Positions 15,677 to 25,089 are shown, numbered from the stretch's first letter. The stretch: 42,645 nt of DNA from Acidobacteriota bacterium (GCA_016789605.1 JAEUQO010000053.1:1-42645), one strand, 5' to 3'. A program made the numbers and translations. The notes: generated by a model not told the origin, from the letters alone.

Positions 15677-16996
15677 TTAGCGCGCCAGCAGAATGCGTAT
15701 GTCGCGCACGTTGTTGCCGGTTGGGCCGGTAATCAATGCGTCACCGAGCGGGAGAAAGAAGTTATAGGAATCGCTGTTTTGCAAACACGCTTCGGCGGAG
15801 ATGTTTTGCGCCAGTGCGCGGCGCAATGTGTCGCCGTCGGCCAGCGCGCCGTCTGCCGGACTGTGGCCGTCAATGCCATCAGTGCCTGCGCTGAGCACGA
15901 CAATGTTTTGCCAGTTTTGTTGGTGCAGGTGAATGGCCGTGCGCAACACAAATTCCTGATTGCGTCCGCCCTGACCATTGCCGCGCACGGGGCAAATGAC
16001 TTCGCCGCCGGACAACAGGCAAACGGTTTTGCCTGGCTGTGTTTGTTGCAACGCTTGCAGCCGCTCCAGGTGCGTGAACATCATCGTTTCGATCTGGCCT
16101 TCGACCAGGTCATCGGCGATTTCCACCACGCAGCCGAAATCACGTTCGGCGATTTGTCGGGCAATCAGCAAGGCTTTGCGGTTGTCGAGCAACAGGTGAT
16201 GCGTGTGTTGGTGATTGGTTTCGTCCGGTTGCGGCAGTTCGGGCAAATCGCCCGCGGACACCAGCGCGGCTATGTGCGGCGGAAACTGCCGCAACAAATC
16301 ATAGTGCGCCACGATGCGATCAAACTCTGTGCGTGTGGCATTGCCGGGCAGCGTTGGGCCGGACGAGACAGACGTCAGATCGTCGCTGTTGACGTCGGAA
16401 ATATAGAGCGTCAGTTGACGCGCGCGCGGTGCCGCCGCAGCCAGTCGCCCGCCTTTGACGGCAGACAAAAAACGCCGCACGACGTTCATTTCGCCAATGA
16501 CCGCGCCGCAACCGACCAGCACACGATTGATGGTTTGCAAATCGTCGAGCGAGATCGTTTCGGCAATCGGTTTTTCAAACAGGGCAGAGCCGCCGCCTGA
16601 GAGCAAAAACAGCACCAGGGTTTCTGCGCTGTCGTTTTCGCGCAGCAATTGCAGCGCTTGTGTGGCGGCGGCCAAACTGCCTGCGTTGGGAATCGGATGA
16701 CCGCCCAGAACTACTGGCAATTTTTGCGGCGCTGCGCCTGTGAGCGCGTTGGTGACGACCAAACCGCCGCTCAGCCGTGCGCCCAGCACCGTTTCAGCCG
16801 CGCGCGCCATCGGCACGCTGGCTTTGCCGATGGCGATGACCAACACGCGGCGATACGCAGCAAGGTCAATCGTTTCTTTGCCCGCGCTCAGTTGTTCGCC
16901 GTTTCGTTGCAGGTGATGTTGCACCACGGATTCGACTTCGATCGCGGCGAGTGTGCGGGCAAAAATTTGTTGTGCGGTTTCGCGTAAGGTTGTCAT
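15677..16996 (-). CDS. Glycerate 2-kinase (DUF4147/MOFRL family)
   Basis: A 439-residue two-domain protein of the GckA/TtuD type, which phosphorylates D-glycerate to 2-phosphoglycerate with ATP. The N-terminal DUF4147 domain shows VLVIAIGKASVPMA and LVLFLLSGGGSALFEKP. The C-terminal MOFRL domain shows VCLLSGGEVICPV, GNGQGGRNQEFVL and VVLSAGTDGIDGHSPADGA. Length matches the family. The start at 16996 overlaps the stop of the upstream GNAT gene (ATGA), so both are made from one message. The kinase fits catabolism of glyoxylate, tartronate or sugar acids. The 186-bp gap to the permease gene is empty apart from leader sequence. Confidence 0.92.
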   Translation of the reverse strand: MTTLRETAQQIFARTLAAIEVESVVQHHLQRNGEQLSAGKETIDLAAYRRVLVIAIGKASVPMARAAETVLGARLSGGLVVTNALTGAAPQKLPVVLGGHPIPNAGSLAAATQALQLLRENDSAETLVLFLLSGGGSALFEKPIAETISLDDLQTINRVLVGCGAVIGEMNVVRRFLSAVKGGRLAAAAPRARQLTLYISDVNSDDLTSVSSGPTLPGNATRTEFDRIVAHYDLLRQFPPHIAALVSAGDLPELPQPDETNHQHTHHLLLDNRKALLIARQIAERDFGCVVEIADDLVEGQIETMMFTHLERLQALQQTQPGKTVCLLSGGEVICPVRGNGQGGRNQEFVLRTAIHLHQQNWQNIVVLSAGTDGIDGHSPADGALADGDTLRRALAQNISAEACLQNSDSYNFFLPLGDALITGPTGNNVRDIRILLAR

Positions 16997-17550
16997 TGGG
17001 GATTTACTCGTTTGGCCATGTGGATGTCAGGTTTGCCAAACCCATTGGCATCGGGGACGACGCCGGTGATGACAAAACCGAGCTTTTGGTAAAACTCGAA
17101 TGGATGACGGCGCAGGTTTTTCAGATTGGCCAGATGCGCCAACGGATCAGGGTACAAATCCACGCCGCCCAGCGAGGTCAGGTTGTTTTCGTCGTCTGTG
17201 CCCAGCCACAGCGCGAGACCGCCGCGCGCCGCGACTTGCGCTTCCAAATCCGTCACCAGCGCGCGACCGATGCCGCGTCCTTGTTGCGCGGGACTGACAG
17301 CCAGCGGATGCAATTCCCACACGCGTCCGTCGTAATTTTCGACGCCGCCGATCCACCCCAGCGCGGTTTCATCAGCGGCGAGAGCGACACGTATGATGCG
17401 ATCCGGCGCGAAAAACTCGTGTACCTCTTCGCGCGCATCGTCCAGTGTTGGCCAGGCGTTGGGCCAGTTTTCTTGAAAGGCTTCGACCAGCAAGGCCGCG
17501 CATTGCTCGATCAGGCGTTCGTGCTCAGGGCGCAAATCAATGATGTGCAT
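16993..17550 (-). CDS. GNAT-family N-acetyltransferase
   Basis: A 185-residue acetyltransferase. The acetyl-CoA binding motif A, ELHPLAVSPAQQGRGIGRAL, is clear at about 84-103. Its tail FYQKLGFVITGVVPDANGFGKPDIHMAKR matches motif B of aminoglycoside 6'-acetyltransferase-like GNATs. The N-terminus MHIIDLRPE is also typical of that subgroup. Resistance or small-molecule acetylation are both possible, and the sequence alone does not decide. It is the first gene of the leftward cluster and is coupled to the glycerate kinase by ATGA. GAGAAAG provides a modest ribosome site. Confidence 0.88.
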   Translation of the reverse strand: MHIIDLRPEHERLIEQCAALLVEAFQENWPNAWPTLDDAREEVHEFFAPDRIIRVALAADETALGWIGGVENYDGRVWELHPLAVSPAQQGRGIGRALVTDLEAQVAARGGLALWLGTDDENNLTSLGGVDLYPDPLAHLANLKNLRRHPFEFYQKLGFVITGVVPDANGFGKPDIHMAKRVNPQ

Positions 17551-17659
17551 TGTCTTTCTCGCAATTGTGGTGCTGTGATAGTTTTTAGGCGCTGCATTTT
17601 ACCATTGGTGGCGGCGCAAATTTCCAGCGCTGTCGAGAGGAGCGAATTCAATCATCATA

Positions 17660-18217
17660 ATGACTCACACTCCATTGTTTGCCGTCGGTTCTGAAAATCC
17701 CGTCAAAATCAATTGTGTTTTACAAGCCGCGATACAGTTTTGGCCAGCCGCGCGCGTTGTCGGTGTCGGCACGGATTCTGGCGTCAGCGCTCAACCGCAA
17801 TCCGATCAAGAGATGTTGCTGGGCGCGCGCAATCGTGCAGAACAGGCCTTGGCCAAAATGCCTGAAGCTGATTTCGGAGTGGGATTGGAAGGCGGCACGC
17901 TCGACACCGCAGAAGGAATGTGGGCCTATGCCTGGATTGTGATCGTGGATCGAGCGGGCAAACTGGGCCTGGGGCAGACAGGTCGGTTTCTGTTGCCTGA
18001 ACCGGTTGCGCAATTGGTGCGAGAAGGAATGGAGTTGGGGGAAGCTGATGACCGATTTTTTGGCCGTGCTAACTCAAAGCAGCAAGAAGGCGCAATCGGG
18101 ATTTTGTCGGATGGCCGGATCACGCGTTTGACGTTGTATCAACCCGCCGTCACGTTCGCGTGTTTGCCGTTCGTGCATCCGGAATATTACCGGAACGCGT
18201 CAGACTTCGATGTTTAA
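17660..18217 (+). CDS. yjjX: Non-canonical purine NTP phosphatase, YjjX/DUF84 family
   Basis: A 185-residue protein of the inosine/xanthosine triphosphatase family, which hydrolyses ITP and XTP to keep deaminated purines out of nucleic acids. Family features are FAVGSENPVKINCVLQA (N-terminal nucleotide site), VGTDSGVSAQPQSDQEMLLGARNRA, DFGVGLEGG and FFGRANSKQQEGAIGILSDG. The gene stands alone between divergent and convergent neighbours. Its last 18 bases overlap the end of the receiver gene on the other strand. AGGAG is present about 19 bases before the ATG, so the start is slightly uncertain. Confidence 0.9.
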   Translation: MTHTPLFAVGSENPVKINCVLQAAIQFWPAARVVGVGTDSGVSAQPQSDQEMLLGARNRAEQALAKMPEADFGVGLEGGTLDTAEGMWAYAWIVIVDRAGKLGLGQTGRFLLPEPVAQLVREGMELGEADDRFFGRANSKQQEGAIGILSDGRITRLTLYQPAVTFACLPFVHPEYYRNASDFDV

Positions 18218-18616
18218 CGTGACTGTCGCGGTTTTTTGTCCGAGCAAGGTGTGAACGGATTCCATGAGCGACGTGGTGTTGCCCAGCGACTTGTCTACGA
18301 ACCGATCAATGCCAGCATTCATTTTTTCCGGCAAATGAAATGCCTCCAGATTGGCGCTCAACGCGATGATTGGCACGTTGCCCAGTTGGCCGTCTTCGCG
18401 CCGAATCAAACGCGCCAGCTCGACGCCGTCCAAAATAGGCATGTTCAAGTCTGTGATGACCAAATCCGGCTGATGTTGAATGGCTTGCGAAAACCCTTCG
18501 TCGCCGTCGCGTGCAGTGATGACATCAAAACCTTGCAGACGTAATAATTCCGTCAGTGTCACTCGGATGTTCTGGTCATCTTCCACGACCAGAATCATTT
18601 GTTTTTCGTCCAACAT
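18200..18616 (-). CDS. Single-domain CheY-like response regulator
   Basis: A 138-residue stand-alone receiver with the acidic residues in VVEDD, phosphoacceptor Asp56 in VITDLNMP, Ser87 in IALSAN in place of the switch Thr, and Lys109. The usual Pro after the Lys is Ser (DKSLG), an uncommon change in the loop that binds the acyl phosphate. There is no output domain, so it must act by protein contact or in a phosphorelay. GGAGG lies nine bases before the ATG. The leader just upstream carries a perfect 13-bp tandem repeat. The 3' end overlaps the convergent NTPase gene by 18 bp. Confidence 0.9.
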   Translation of the reverse strand: MLDEKQMILVVEDDQNIRVTLTELLRLQGFDVITARDGDEGFSQAIQHQPDLVITDLNMPILDGVELARLIRREDGQLGNVPIIALSANLEAFHLPEKMNAGIDRFVDKSLGNTTSLMESVHTLLGQKTATVTLNIEV

Positions 18617-18629
18617 AATGTTCGCCCTC

Positions 18630-18655
18630 CAATTCAGGGTGCCAATTCAGGGTGC
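18630..18655 (-). repeat. Tandem 13-bp repeat in the receiver-gene leader
   Basis: CAATTCAGGGTGC is repeated twice without a gap at 18630-18642 and 18643-18655. The repeat touches the Shine-Dalgarno site (GGAGG on the minus strand) of the receiver gene. It could be a slippage product or a binding site. Confidence 0.55.
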
Positions 18656-18892
18656 AGTTGGCCAGGTTACGACCGCGTATAATTTAGGTTGCGTCTGCTC
18701 TGTGCAATGACTATGCCAGCAGCAAGGTGGTTGCCAGGCAAGGTGTTCCAGATTGATAGCATTCGACTTAAGAGCGGTGTCTTGAAAACCGTACAGCGGC
18801 GGGCAATTTTTGCAGTGTAATTTTTTCGTGCGGAAGTTTAACGAAGTGTTCTCTCTTTACACACTTTATTAGCTGAAGTCGGAAATTAAGAA

Positions 18893-18939
18893 AGGCAGGA
18901 TAGAAGAGCATTTCGGCGGAAATTCTCTTCATCCTGCCT
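18893..18939 (-). terminator. Large hairpin terminator after ggt
   Basis: AGGCAGGAT (18893-18901) pairs perfectly with ATCCTGCCT (18931-18939). Inside it, GAAGAG pairs with CTCTTC, and ATTTC pairs with GAAAT around a GGCG loop, giving 20 pairs with one bulge and one mismatch. On the minus strand a T-rich stretch follows. It closes the leftward run of genes that begins at 28437. Confidence 0.75.
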
Positions 18940-18963
18940 GATCGTTTTCATGGAAATGCGAGC

Positions 18964-20727
18964 TTAGTACCCGACTGAGTGGCCATCCAGTCGCGGATCA
19001 CGCCCACCCAAGCGCACGCCTGTCTTATCTTCGATCATAATTCCTTCAGCGTCGCCCATATTGCGTGGGCGGTCTACGAATTTATGCCCCATTTCTTTGA
19101 GCCGGTTTAATACATCAGGCGACAAGCCATACGGTTCATACGTGATTTGATCCGGCATCCATTGATGGTGAATGCGCGGCCAATCAATCGCGCGCTGAAT
19201 GTCCATGCCGTGATCAATGACATTGATGAGCACTTGTAAGACGGTATTGATGATCGTCGGGCCGCCCGGACTGCCCACGGCGAACCACAGCTTGCCTTCT
19301 TTGAGCACAATGGTTGGCGTCATTGAAGACAGCGGCCGTTTGCGCGCGGCCACGGCGTTGGCTTCGCCCTGGATCAAACCATAGAAATTCGGTTTGCCGG
19401 GTTGCGGCGCAAAATCGTCCATCTCGTTGTTGAGCAGGAAGCCCGCACCTTCGACTGTGATTTTGTTGCCGTAGCTGTCATTCAATGTGTAAGTGTTCGA
19501 CACGACATTGCCGTCTTTGTCCACCACGGTGAAGTGCGTTGTTTCTTCGGATTCTTTGAGCGACATATAGGCTGCCGGATCGCCGTGGCCGACGGCTTCA
19601 GATGTCGAAGCGCGTTGTGGGTCAATGGTGGCGGCGACTTTGTCGGCGTAACCGCGCGACGTCAGTCCCGCGACCGGCACTTTGACGAAATCAGGATCGC
19701 CCAAAAATTCAGCGCGGTCGGCAAACGCGCGTCGCATCGCTTCGACTTTCAAGTGCGCTTCTTGCGACGAACCCGCACCCAGCGCTTTCAAATCGTAGCG
19801 TTCGAGAATGTTCAACATTTCGATTAACGCCACACCGCCTGACGATGGCGGCGGCATGGTGATGATTTCGTGGCCGCGATACGTTGTGCGCAGTGGTTCG
19901 CGTTCGACCGGTTTGTAGTTTTTCAGGTCTTCGACGGTCATCCAGGGCTTGCCGCCGTTGGCCGCGCGCCGCATCGCCGCTTCGATCAATTGCGCCGTCT
20001 TGCCGTGGTAAAACTCGCCGGGGCCTTCCTTGATCATGCGCGCAAAGACTGCCGCCAGTTCCGGCTGTTTAAAAATTTCGCCGGCTTCATACGGCTTGCC
20101 GTTGCGCAAAAAGATGCGCTTGGTTTCGGGGTAACGCGACAGACCATTGCTGGCGCCTTTCAAACTGCGTTCAAGCTGATGCCAAACGGGGAACCCCTCT
20201 GCCGCCAATTTGCGCGAAGGTTCGGCGACGTCCGCCCATTTCAATTTGCCGTATTTTTCGAGCGCGTATGACAGGCCCGCCACCGTGCCGGGCACACCCG
20301 CAGCCTTGTGGCCATAGGTCGAAGACTCTTTGATGTATTCACCTTTGCTATCCAGATAGACATTGCGATGCGCCGCCGCCGGTCCCATTTCGCGGTAATC
20401 AATCGCAGTGGCTTTGCCGTTGGCCAGGCGAATGACCATAAAACCGCCGCCGCCCAAATTGCCCGCCGAAGGCCAGACCACGGCCAGCGCCAACCCGACC
20501 GCGACCGCCGCATCTATCGCGTTGCCACCCCGTTTGAGCACATCCACGCCGACTTGCGAAGCGATTTCGCTGACGGAGGATACCATTCCGTGTTGACCGC
20601 GCGCAGGCGGACGCGAAGCCGCGCGCAGGCGAACCGGTTTGGTGAATGTTGCGGGCGCGGCGCTCAGAGAAAGGAATAGCGCCAGACAAAGGAGGAACGA
20701 AAAAACGCGTTTGGTGGTGTTAGACAT
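18964..20727 (-). CDS. ggt: Gamma-glutamyltransferase, exported
   Basis: A 587-residue N-terminal-nucleophile hydrolase that cleaves glutathione and other gamma-glutamyl compounds in the periplasm. It begins with a signal peptide (RVFSFLLCLALFLSLSAAPA). The proenzyme is cut before the Thr of TTHFTVVDKDG (about residue 396), which becomes the catalytic nucleophile of the small subunit. Other family marks are GGNAIDAAVAVGLAL, GGGGFMVIR, DYREMGP, PPPSSGGVALIEMLNILERYD and the late SSMTPTIV and GSPGGPTIIN. The start at 20727 follows AGGA by 11 bases; the frame is open to 20775 but without signal-peptide logic. It lies 44 bp downstream of the broken hepT gene. Confidence 0.95.
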   Translation of the reverse strand: MSNTTKRVFSFLLCLALFLSLSAAPATFTKPVRLRAASRPPARGQHGMVSSVSEIASQVGVDVLKRGGNAIDAAVAVGLALAVVWPSAGNLGGGGFMVIRLANGKATAIDYREMGPAAAHRNVYLDSKGEYIKESSTYGHKAAGVPGTVAGLSYALEKYGKLKWADVAEPSRKLAAEGFPVWHQLERSLKGASNGLSRYPETKRIFLRNGKPYEAGEIFKQPELAAVFARMIKEGPGEFYHGKTAQLIEAAMRRAANGGKPWMTVEDLKNYKPVEREPLRTTYRGHEIITMPPPSSGGVALIEMLNILERYDLKALGAGSSQEAHLKVEAMRRAFADRAEFLGDPDFVKVPVAGLTSRGYADKVAATIDPQRASTSEAVGHGDPAAYMSLKESEETTHFTVVDKDGNVVSNTYTLNDSYGNKITVEGAGFLLNNEMDDFAPQPGKPNFYGLIQGEANAVAARKRPLSSMTPTIVLKEGKLWFAVGSPGGPTIINTVLQVLINVIDHGMDIQRAIDWPRIHHQWMPDQITYEPYGLSPDVLNRLKEMGHKFVDRPRNMGDAEGIMIEDKTGVRLGGRDPRLDGHSVGY

Positions 20728-20771
20728 AAGCAGTTTTCCTGTTGAACATCGGTTAGGAGAGGTGTGCTTGT

Positions 20772-21135
20772 TCAATGGACTGTTGAATCATCTGTGGCGT
20801 TTAACAATTGTTGAATCAGCAATGATAAGTCCGGCAGGTCTTCCGTAACAGTTTTCCAGATGACCTCAAGATTGACGCCGAAATAGTCATGTGTGAGTTT
20901 GTCTCGCATACCGGCCATTTCGCGCACAAGGAATGTGCGCAGACTTTTCTCGCACTTCTGCCGGGATTCGTTTGGATGCCTCACCAATGATTTCTAGTGC
21001 GCGCACGACAGCAAAGACTGTTTTCTCATCTGCCGCAAATTGTTCATATGACAGTTGCGCGACAAACTGGTTGGCTTTTTGAGCTGCGTCGAGAATGTCT
21101 CGTAAGTAATCATCGTGGCTGCGTCCGGATTTCAT
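20772..21135 (-). pseudogene. hepT: HepT-type toxin (DUF86) broken by a one-base insertion
   Basis: Two overlapping frames together make a HepT-like (DUF86) protein. The first gives MKSGRSHDDYLRDILDAAQK to AEVREKSAHIP; the second gives REMAGMRDKLTHDYFGVNLE to the stop at 20772. Removing the plus-strand A at 20926 restores one 120-residue frame reading AHIPWREMAGMRDKLTHDY, which is the family consensus, including the RX4HXY motif of this RNase toxin family. As it stands, translation ends at 20887 without that motif, so the toxin should be inactive. The start overlaps the mntA stop (ATGA), the usual order for this toxin-antitoxin pair. A sequencing or assembly error remains possible. Confidence 0.85.
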
Positions 21136-21434
21136 ATTGCGACGGCTTCTTTCAAGATTTGCTCCCCGATGCGAGGCTTGAGCGCATTTCGCATAACCAG
21201 ATCAACTTTGATTCCGAGCGTGTCGGAAAGATAGTTTTCGAGTGCTACGAATTTGAGGAGTCCTGGTGTTTCTGAAAAAGTGACCAGCACATCCAGATCG
21301 CTATCTGACTGTTGTTCATGCCGGGCGTAGGAGCCGAAAATTTCCAGCGAGCCCACGCTGTAACGCTCACGCAGCGTAGGCAACAGCCGTCGCAATTGTT
21401 CCTGATAGCTTTCCAGTTGCAGTGGTTCTGGCAT
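21132..21434 (-). CDS. mntA: MntA-type nucleotidyltransferase antitoxin
   Basis: A 100-residue minimal nucleotidyltransferase. The diagnostic GSX10DXD motif is present in GSYARHEQQSDSDLDVLV, and a third acidic residue follows in KVDLVM. In known HepT/MntA pairs this enzyme adds AMP units to the Tyr of the toxin's RX4HXY motif and neutralises it. The ATG at 21434 is taken as start because the preceding residues to 21476 lack homology. It is coupled to hepT by ATGA. Since hepT is frameshifted, mntA is at present a likely orphan. It lies 43 bp downstream of ftcD, inside a housekeeping gene run. Confidence 0.88.
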   Translation of the reverse strand: MPEPLQLESYQEQLRRLLPTLRERYSVGSLEIFGSYARHEQQSDSDLDVLVTFSETPGLLKFVALENYLSDTLGIKVDLVMRNALKPRIGEQILKEAVAI

Positions 21435-21477
21435 GGTCAAAACCTTTTGTTGAAGACACGCTGTCTGAAACCGCACT

Positions 21478-23085
21478 CTAGCGCGGATAGAGGCGGAAGA
21501 ACAACGCTTCGATATTGACGGCCAGTTCCTGGCCGCGCGTCATCAATTCGGCGACTTCTTCGCGGCGTTCGCGGTTGAATTCTTCGTCGCGGATGTTGAG
21601 CAGGCTCGACAACACGCTGTAAGCCGCGCCGCGCATGGCCGTCATCGCCAATTGCGCGGCGATGGTCAAATCGGTGAAGGCGCTGGGCGTGCCGATTTCA
21701 GACAGTTCGCTCAGCAATTCGAGCACGCTTTCCGCCGCTTGTGCCACGCGCAACGGAGCCGCAACGGCGTTTTTGGTGGCGTCTTCGATGGCGATGGTGC
21801 GCGCCAGTTGTTCGGCCTCGCTGCCGCGCGGCAAATTCACCGCGTCCAAAAATCGCTCGCGGCCTTCGTCCTGTTCCTGCACGGCCAGTCGCAATTCTTC
21901 GCCCCATTGCCGCAACTGTTCCAGCACATTGCGCGCTTCTTCTTCGACGTCTTTTTTCTTTGGGTCTTTCTTTTGGCGGATGGTGAGACTGCAAACCAGT
22001 TCGCCCAGCGCTGCCGCCAGCGAACCGACATACGCCGTCACACTGGCGCCGTCCATCGTATAGGTTTCCGGCTCTGCGTCCGCATCCGCATCCGCAAATG
22101 CGCCCGCGCCAGCCGTCAACGCAGACAAGCGCGTGGCCGCCTGATGGTCGTCCGGGGAAAGCGGTGCGCGGCTGCGTTCGGCAAAGGCGCGTTGTAACCG
22201 CCGTTCGAGCACCAGATCGTCGCTGAAATTGTCGAGCCGCAAAAAATAATCGGTGCAGGCATGCAGCGCGGCTTGCGGCACCAGCCCCACGACTTCGCTG
22301 CTGATGACGTTGACGCCATAGCGTTGAGCTTCGCGTTCGACCAGTTCAAATGCGCGAAAGAGCGGTGTCGCTTCGTAATTGGTCAGGTTCATCGAAACCT
22401 GCGTGCAACGGCGACTTTGCAAATCAATGCCCCAGGCTTTGACGAACTGTAAGCCGCCGCTGCTGCCGCGCACGGCTTTGGCGATTTTCTTGGCGACGGA
22501 AAGATCGCTGGTGCCCAGGTTGATGTTATAGGCGATGAGCGGCGCGCGCGCGCCCACCGCCATCGCGCCCGCCGTCGGATGAATCATGCGCGAACCGAAA
22601 TCCGGACGCCGGTCGGGATCGGATTCGATCACTTCGCGCAAGCCTTCAAATTCTCCGCGCCGCACATTGGCGAGGTCCACGCGGTCAGGACGTGTCGCGG
22701 CTTTTTCGTATAGATAAACGGGAATGTTCAGCTCTTCGGCGATGCGTTGGCCGGCCTGTCGCGCCAGTTGCACGCACTCTTCCATGCTGACGCCGCGAAT
22801 GGGCACAAAGGGCAGGACGTCGAGCGCGCCCATGCGCAGGTGCTGGCCGTCGTGCTGATTCAGGTCAATCAATTCGACGGCGGTGGCGGCTGCGCGCACG
22901 GCGGCTTCGACGACGGCGTGCGGCGCGCCGGCAAACGTGATGACCGCGCGGTTGTGGTCGTAATCCATGGTGCGATCAAGCACGCACACATCCGGCACGG
23001 CGGCAATCGTGGACGCGATCAATTCGATTTTGCGCGTATCGCGTCCTTCGCTGAAATTGGGTATGCACTCGACGATTTGGTCCAT
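21478..23085 (-). CDS. ftcD: Bifunctional glutamate formimidoyltransferase / formimidoyltetrahydrofolate cyclodeaminase
   Basis: A 535-residue fusion. Residues 1-300 or so are the formiminotransferase (IVECIPNFSEGRD at the start, YDHNRAVITFAG, PFVPIRGVSMEECV, NINLGTSDLSVAKKIAKAVR), which moves the formimino group from N-formimino-glutamate to tetrahydrofolate. From about 345 the helical cyclodeaminase follows (GSLAAALGELVCSLT, LAMTAMRGAAYSVL), releasing ammonia and methenyl-THF. The linker contains an Ala/Asp repeat (ADADAD). This fused form is the mammalian arrangement and occurs in several bacterial phyla. It belongs to histidine degradation, yet no hutH, hutU or hutI gene is in the window. 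It lies 46 bp after the DUF1501 gene. Confidence 0.93.
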   Translation of the reverse strand: MDQIVECIPNFSEGRDTRKIELIASTIAAVPDVCVLDRTMDYDHNRAVITFAGAPHAVVEAAVRAAATAVELIDLNQHDGQHLRMGALDVLPFVPIRGVSMEECVQLARQAGQRIAEELNIPVYLYEKAATRPDRVDLANVRRGEFEGLREVIESDPDRRPDFGSRMIHPTAGAMAVGARAPLIAYNINLGTSDLSVAKKIAKAVRGSSGGLQFVKAWGIDLQSRRCTQVSMNLTNYEATPLFRAFELVEREAQRYGVNVISSEVVGLVPQAALHACTDYFLRLDNFSDDLVLERRLQRAFAERSRAPLSPDDHQAATRLSALTAGAGAFADADADAEPETYTMDGASVTAYVGSLAAALGELVCSLTIRQKKDPKKKDVEEEARNVLEQLRQWGEELRLAVQEQDEGRERFLDAVNLPRGSEAEQLARTIAIEDATKNAVAAPLRVAQAAESVLELLSELSEIGTPSAFTDLTIAAQLAMTAMRGAAYSVLSSLLNIRDEEFNRERREEVAELMTRGQELAVNIEALFFRLYPR

Positions 23086-23131
23086 TGCGGGCGCAGATTG
23101 TAGGCGGTTCGGTCAAAGACGGCAAAACGAT

Positions 23132-24586
<1,455 letters not shown>

Positions 24587-24607
24587 CGGTTGTCGCCTTT
24601 GTCGGGA

Positions 24608-25066
24608 TTACCACAGGCCGTTCGCCTGCAATTTGCGTACGATCATTTCTTTGGGCACGGCGCCCGCGATGCGGTCAATTTCGCGACCATCGCGAAACAG
24701 GATCAAGGTCGGAATGCTGCGCACGTTAAACCGCGCCGCCGTTATTTGGTTTTCGTCGGTGTTGAGTTTGCCGACGCGCACGCGTCCGGCCAATTCGCCT
24801 GCCAGTTGTTCGATGATGGGCGCGATCAGGCGGCAAGGGCCGCACCACGCCGCCCAGAAATCCAGCAAGACCGGCAGGGGCGATTGTTCGACTTCGCGGG
24901 CAAAGTTGGCGTCAGTGATCGTCAGCGGATGCGTTTCGTTGAGCAGTGGCGTATGACATTTGCCGCAGACCGGCGCGTGACCGCTGCGCAGTTTTTCCAA
25001 CTGCACGCGATTGGCTGCGCCGCATTGCGGACAACGAATGACTTGCGCTTCAGCGCTGGTATTCAT
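24608..25066 (-). CDS. trxC: Thioredoxin 2-like protein with N-terminal zinc ribbon
   Basis: A 152-residue thioredoxin. The N-terminal four-Cys zinc site (Cys12, Cys15, Cys34, Cys37 in CPQCG and CGKC) identifies the TrxC subtype. The active site WCGPC has Cys75 and Cys78, within VLLDFWAAWCGPCRL, and the cis-Pro loop SIPTLILF follows. There is no signal peptide, so it should be cytoplasmic, unlike both neighbours. TrxC reduces protein disulfides and responds to oxidative stress in some bacteria. It is 23 bp downstream of the DUF1553 gene and 21 bp upstream of the DUF1501 gene, so co-transcription is very likely. GGGAG precedes the ATG. Confidence 0.93.
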   Translation of the reverse strand: MNTSAEAQVIRCPQCGAANRVQLEKLRSGHAPVCGKCHTPLLNETHPLTITDANFAREVEQSPLPVLLDFWAAWCGPCRLIAPIIEQLAGELAGRVRVGKLNTDENQITAARFNVRSIPTLILFRDGREIDRIAGAVPKEMIVRKLQANGLW

Positions 25067-25089
25067 AGGAGAGCTCCCAAGCGGAAACG

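Larger units (their letters stand above)
18617..18963. other. Intergenic region between receiver and ggt genes
   Basis: These 347 bases contain no convincing gene. They hold the tandem 13-bp repeat, a rightward TATAAT at 18678-18683 with no good -35 partner, a leftward TTGCAC (18707-18702) that might serve the receiver gene, and the ggt terminator hairpin at 18893-18939. A stretch near 18783-18796 containing CTTGAAAACCG recalls a tRNA-Ser anticodon loop, but no tRNA fold can be made. Confidence 0.5.

Noticed and set aside
15581..16600. Long open frame on the plus strand opposite the glycerate kinase gene
   Set aside because: It is a composition-driven shadow of a clear kinase gene and shows no protein-like motifs.
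18760..18830. Possible tRNA-Ser remnant (CTTGAAAACCG resembles an anticodon loop)
   Set aside because: The flanking bases do not form a proper five-pair anticodon stem, and there is no T-arm, acceptor stem or CCA end.
18678..18945. Possible small RNA gene starting from the TATAAT at 18678 and ending at the 18893-18939 hairpin
   Set aside because: No acceptable -35 element at 16-18 bp and a poor T-run on the plus strand; the hairpin is better explained as the ggt terminator.
22078..22098. Short GCATCC repeat in ftcD as a phase-variable tract
   Set aside because: Only a few units encoding an Asp/Ala linker between two domains; no sign of frame change.
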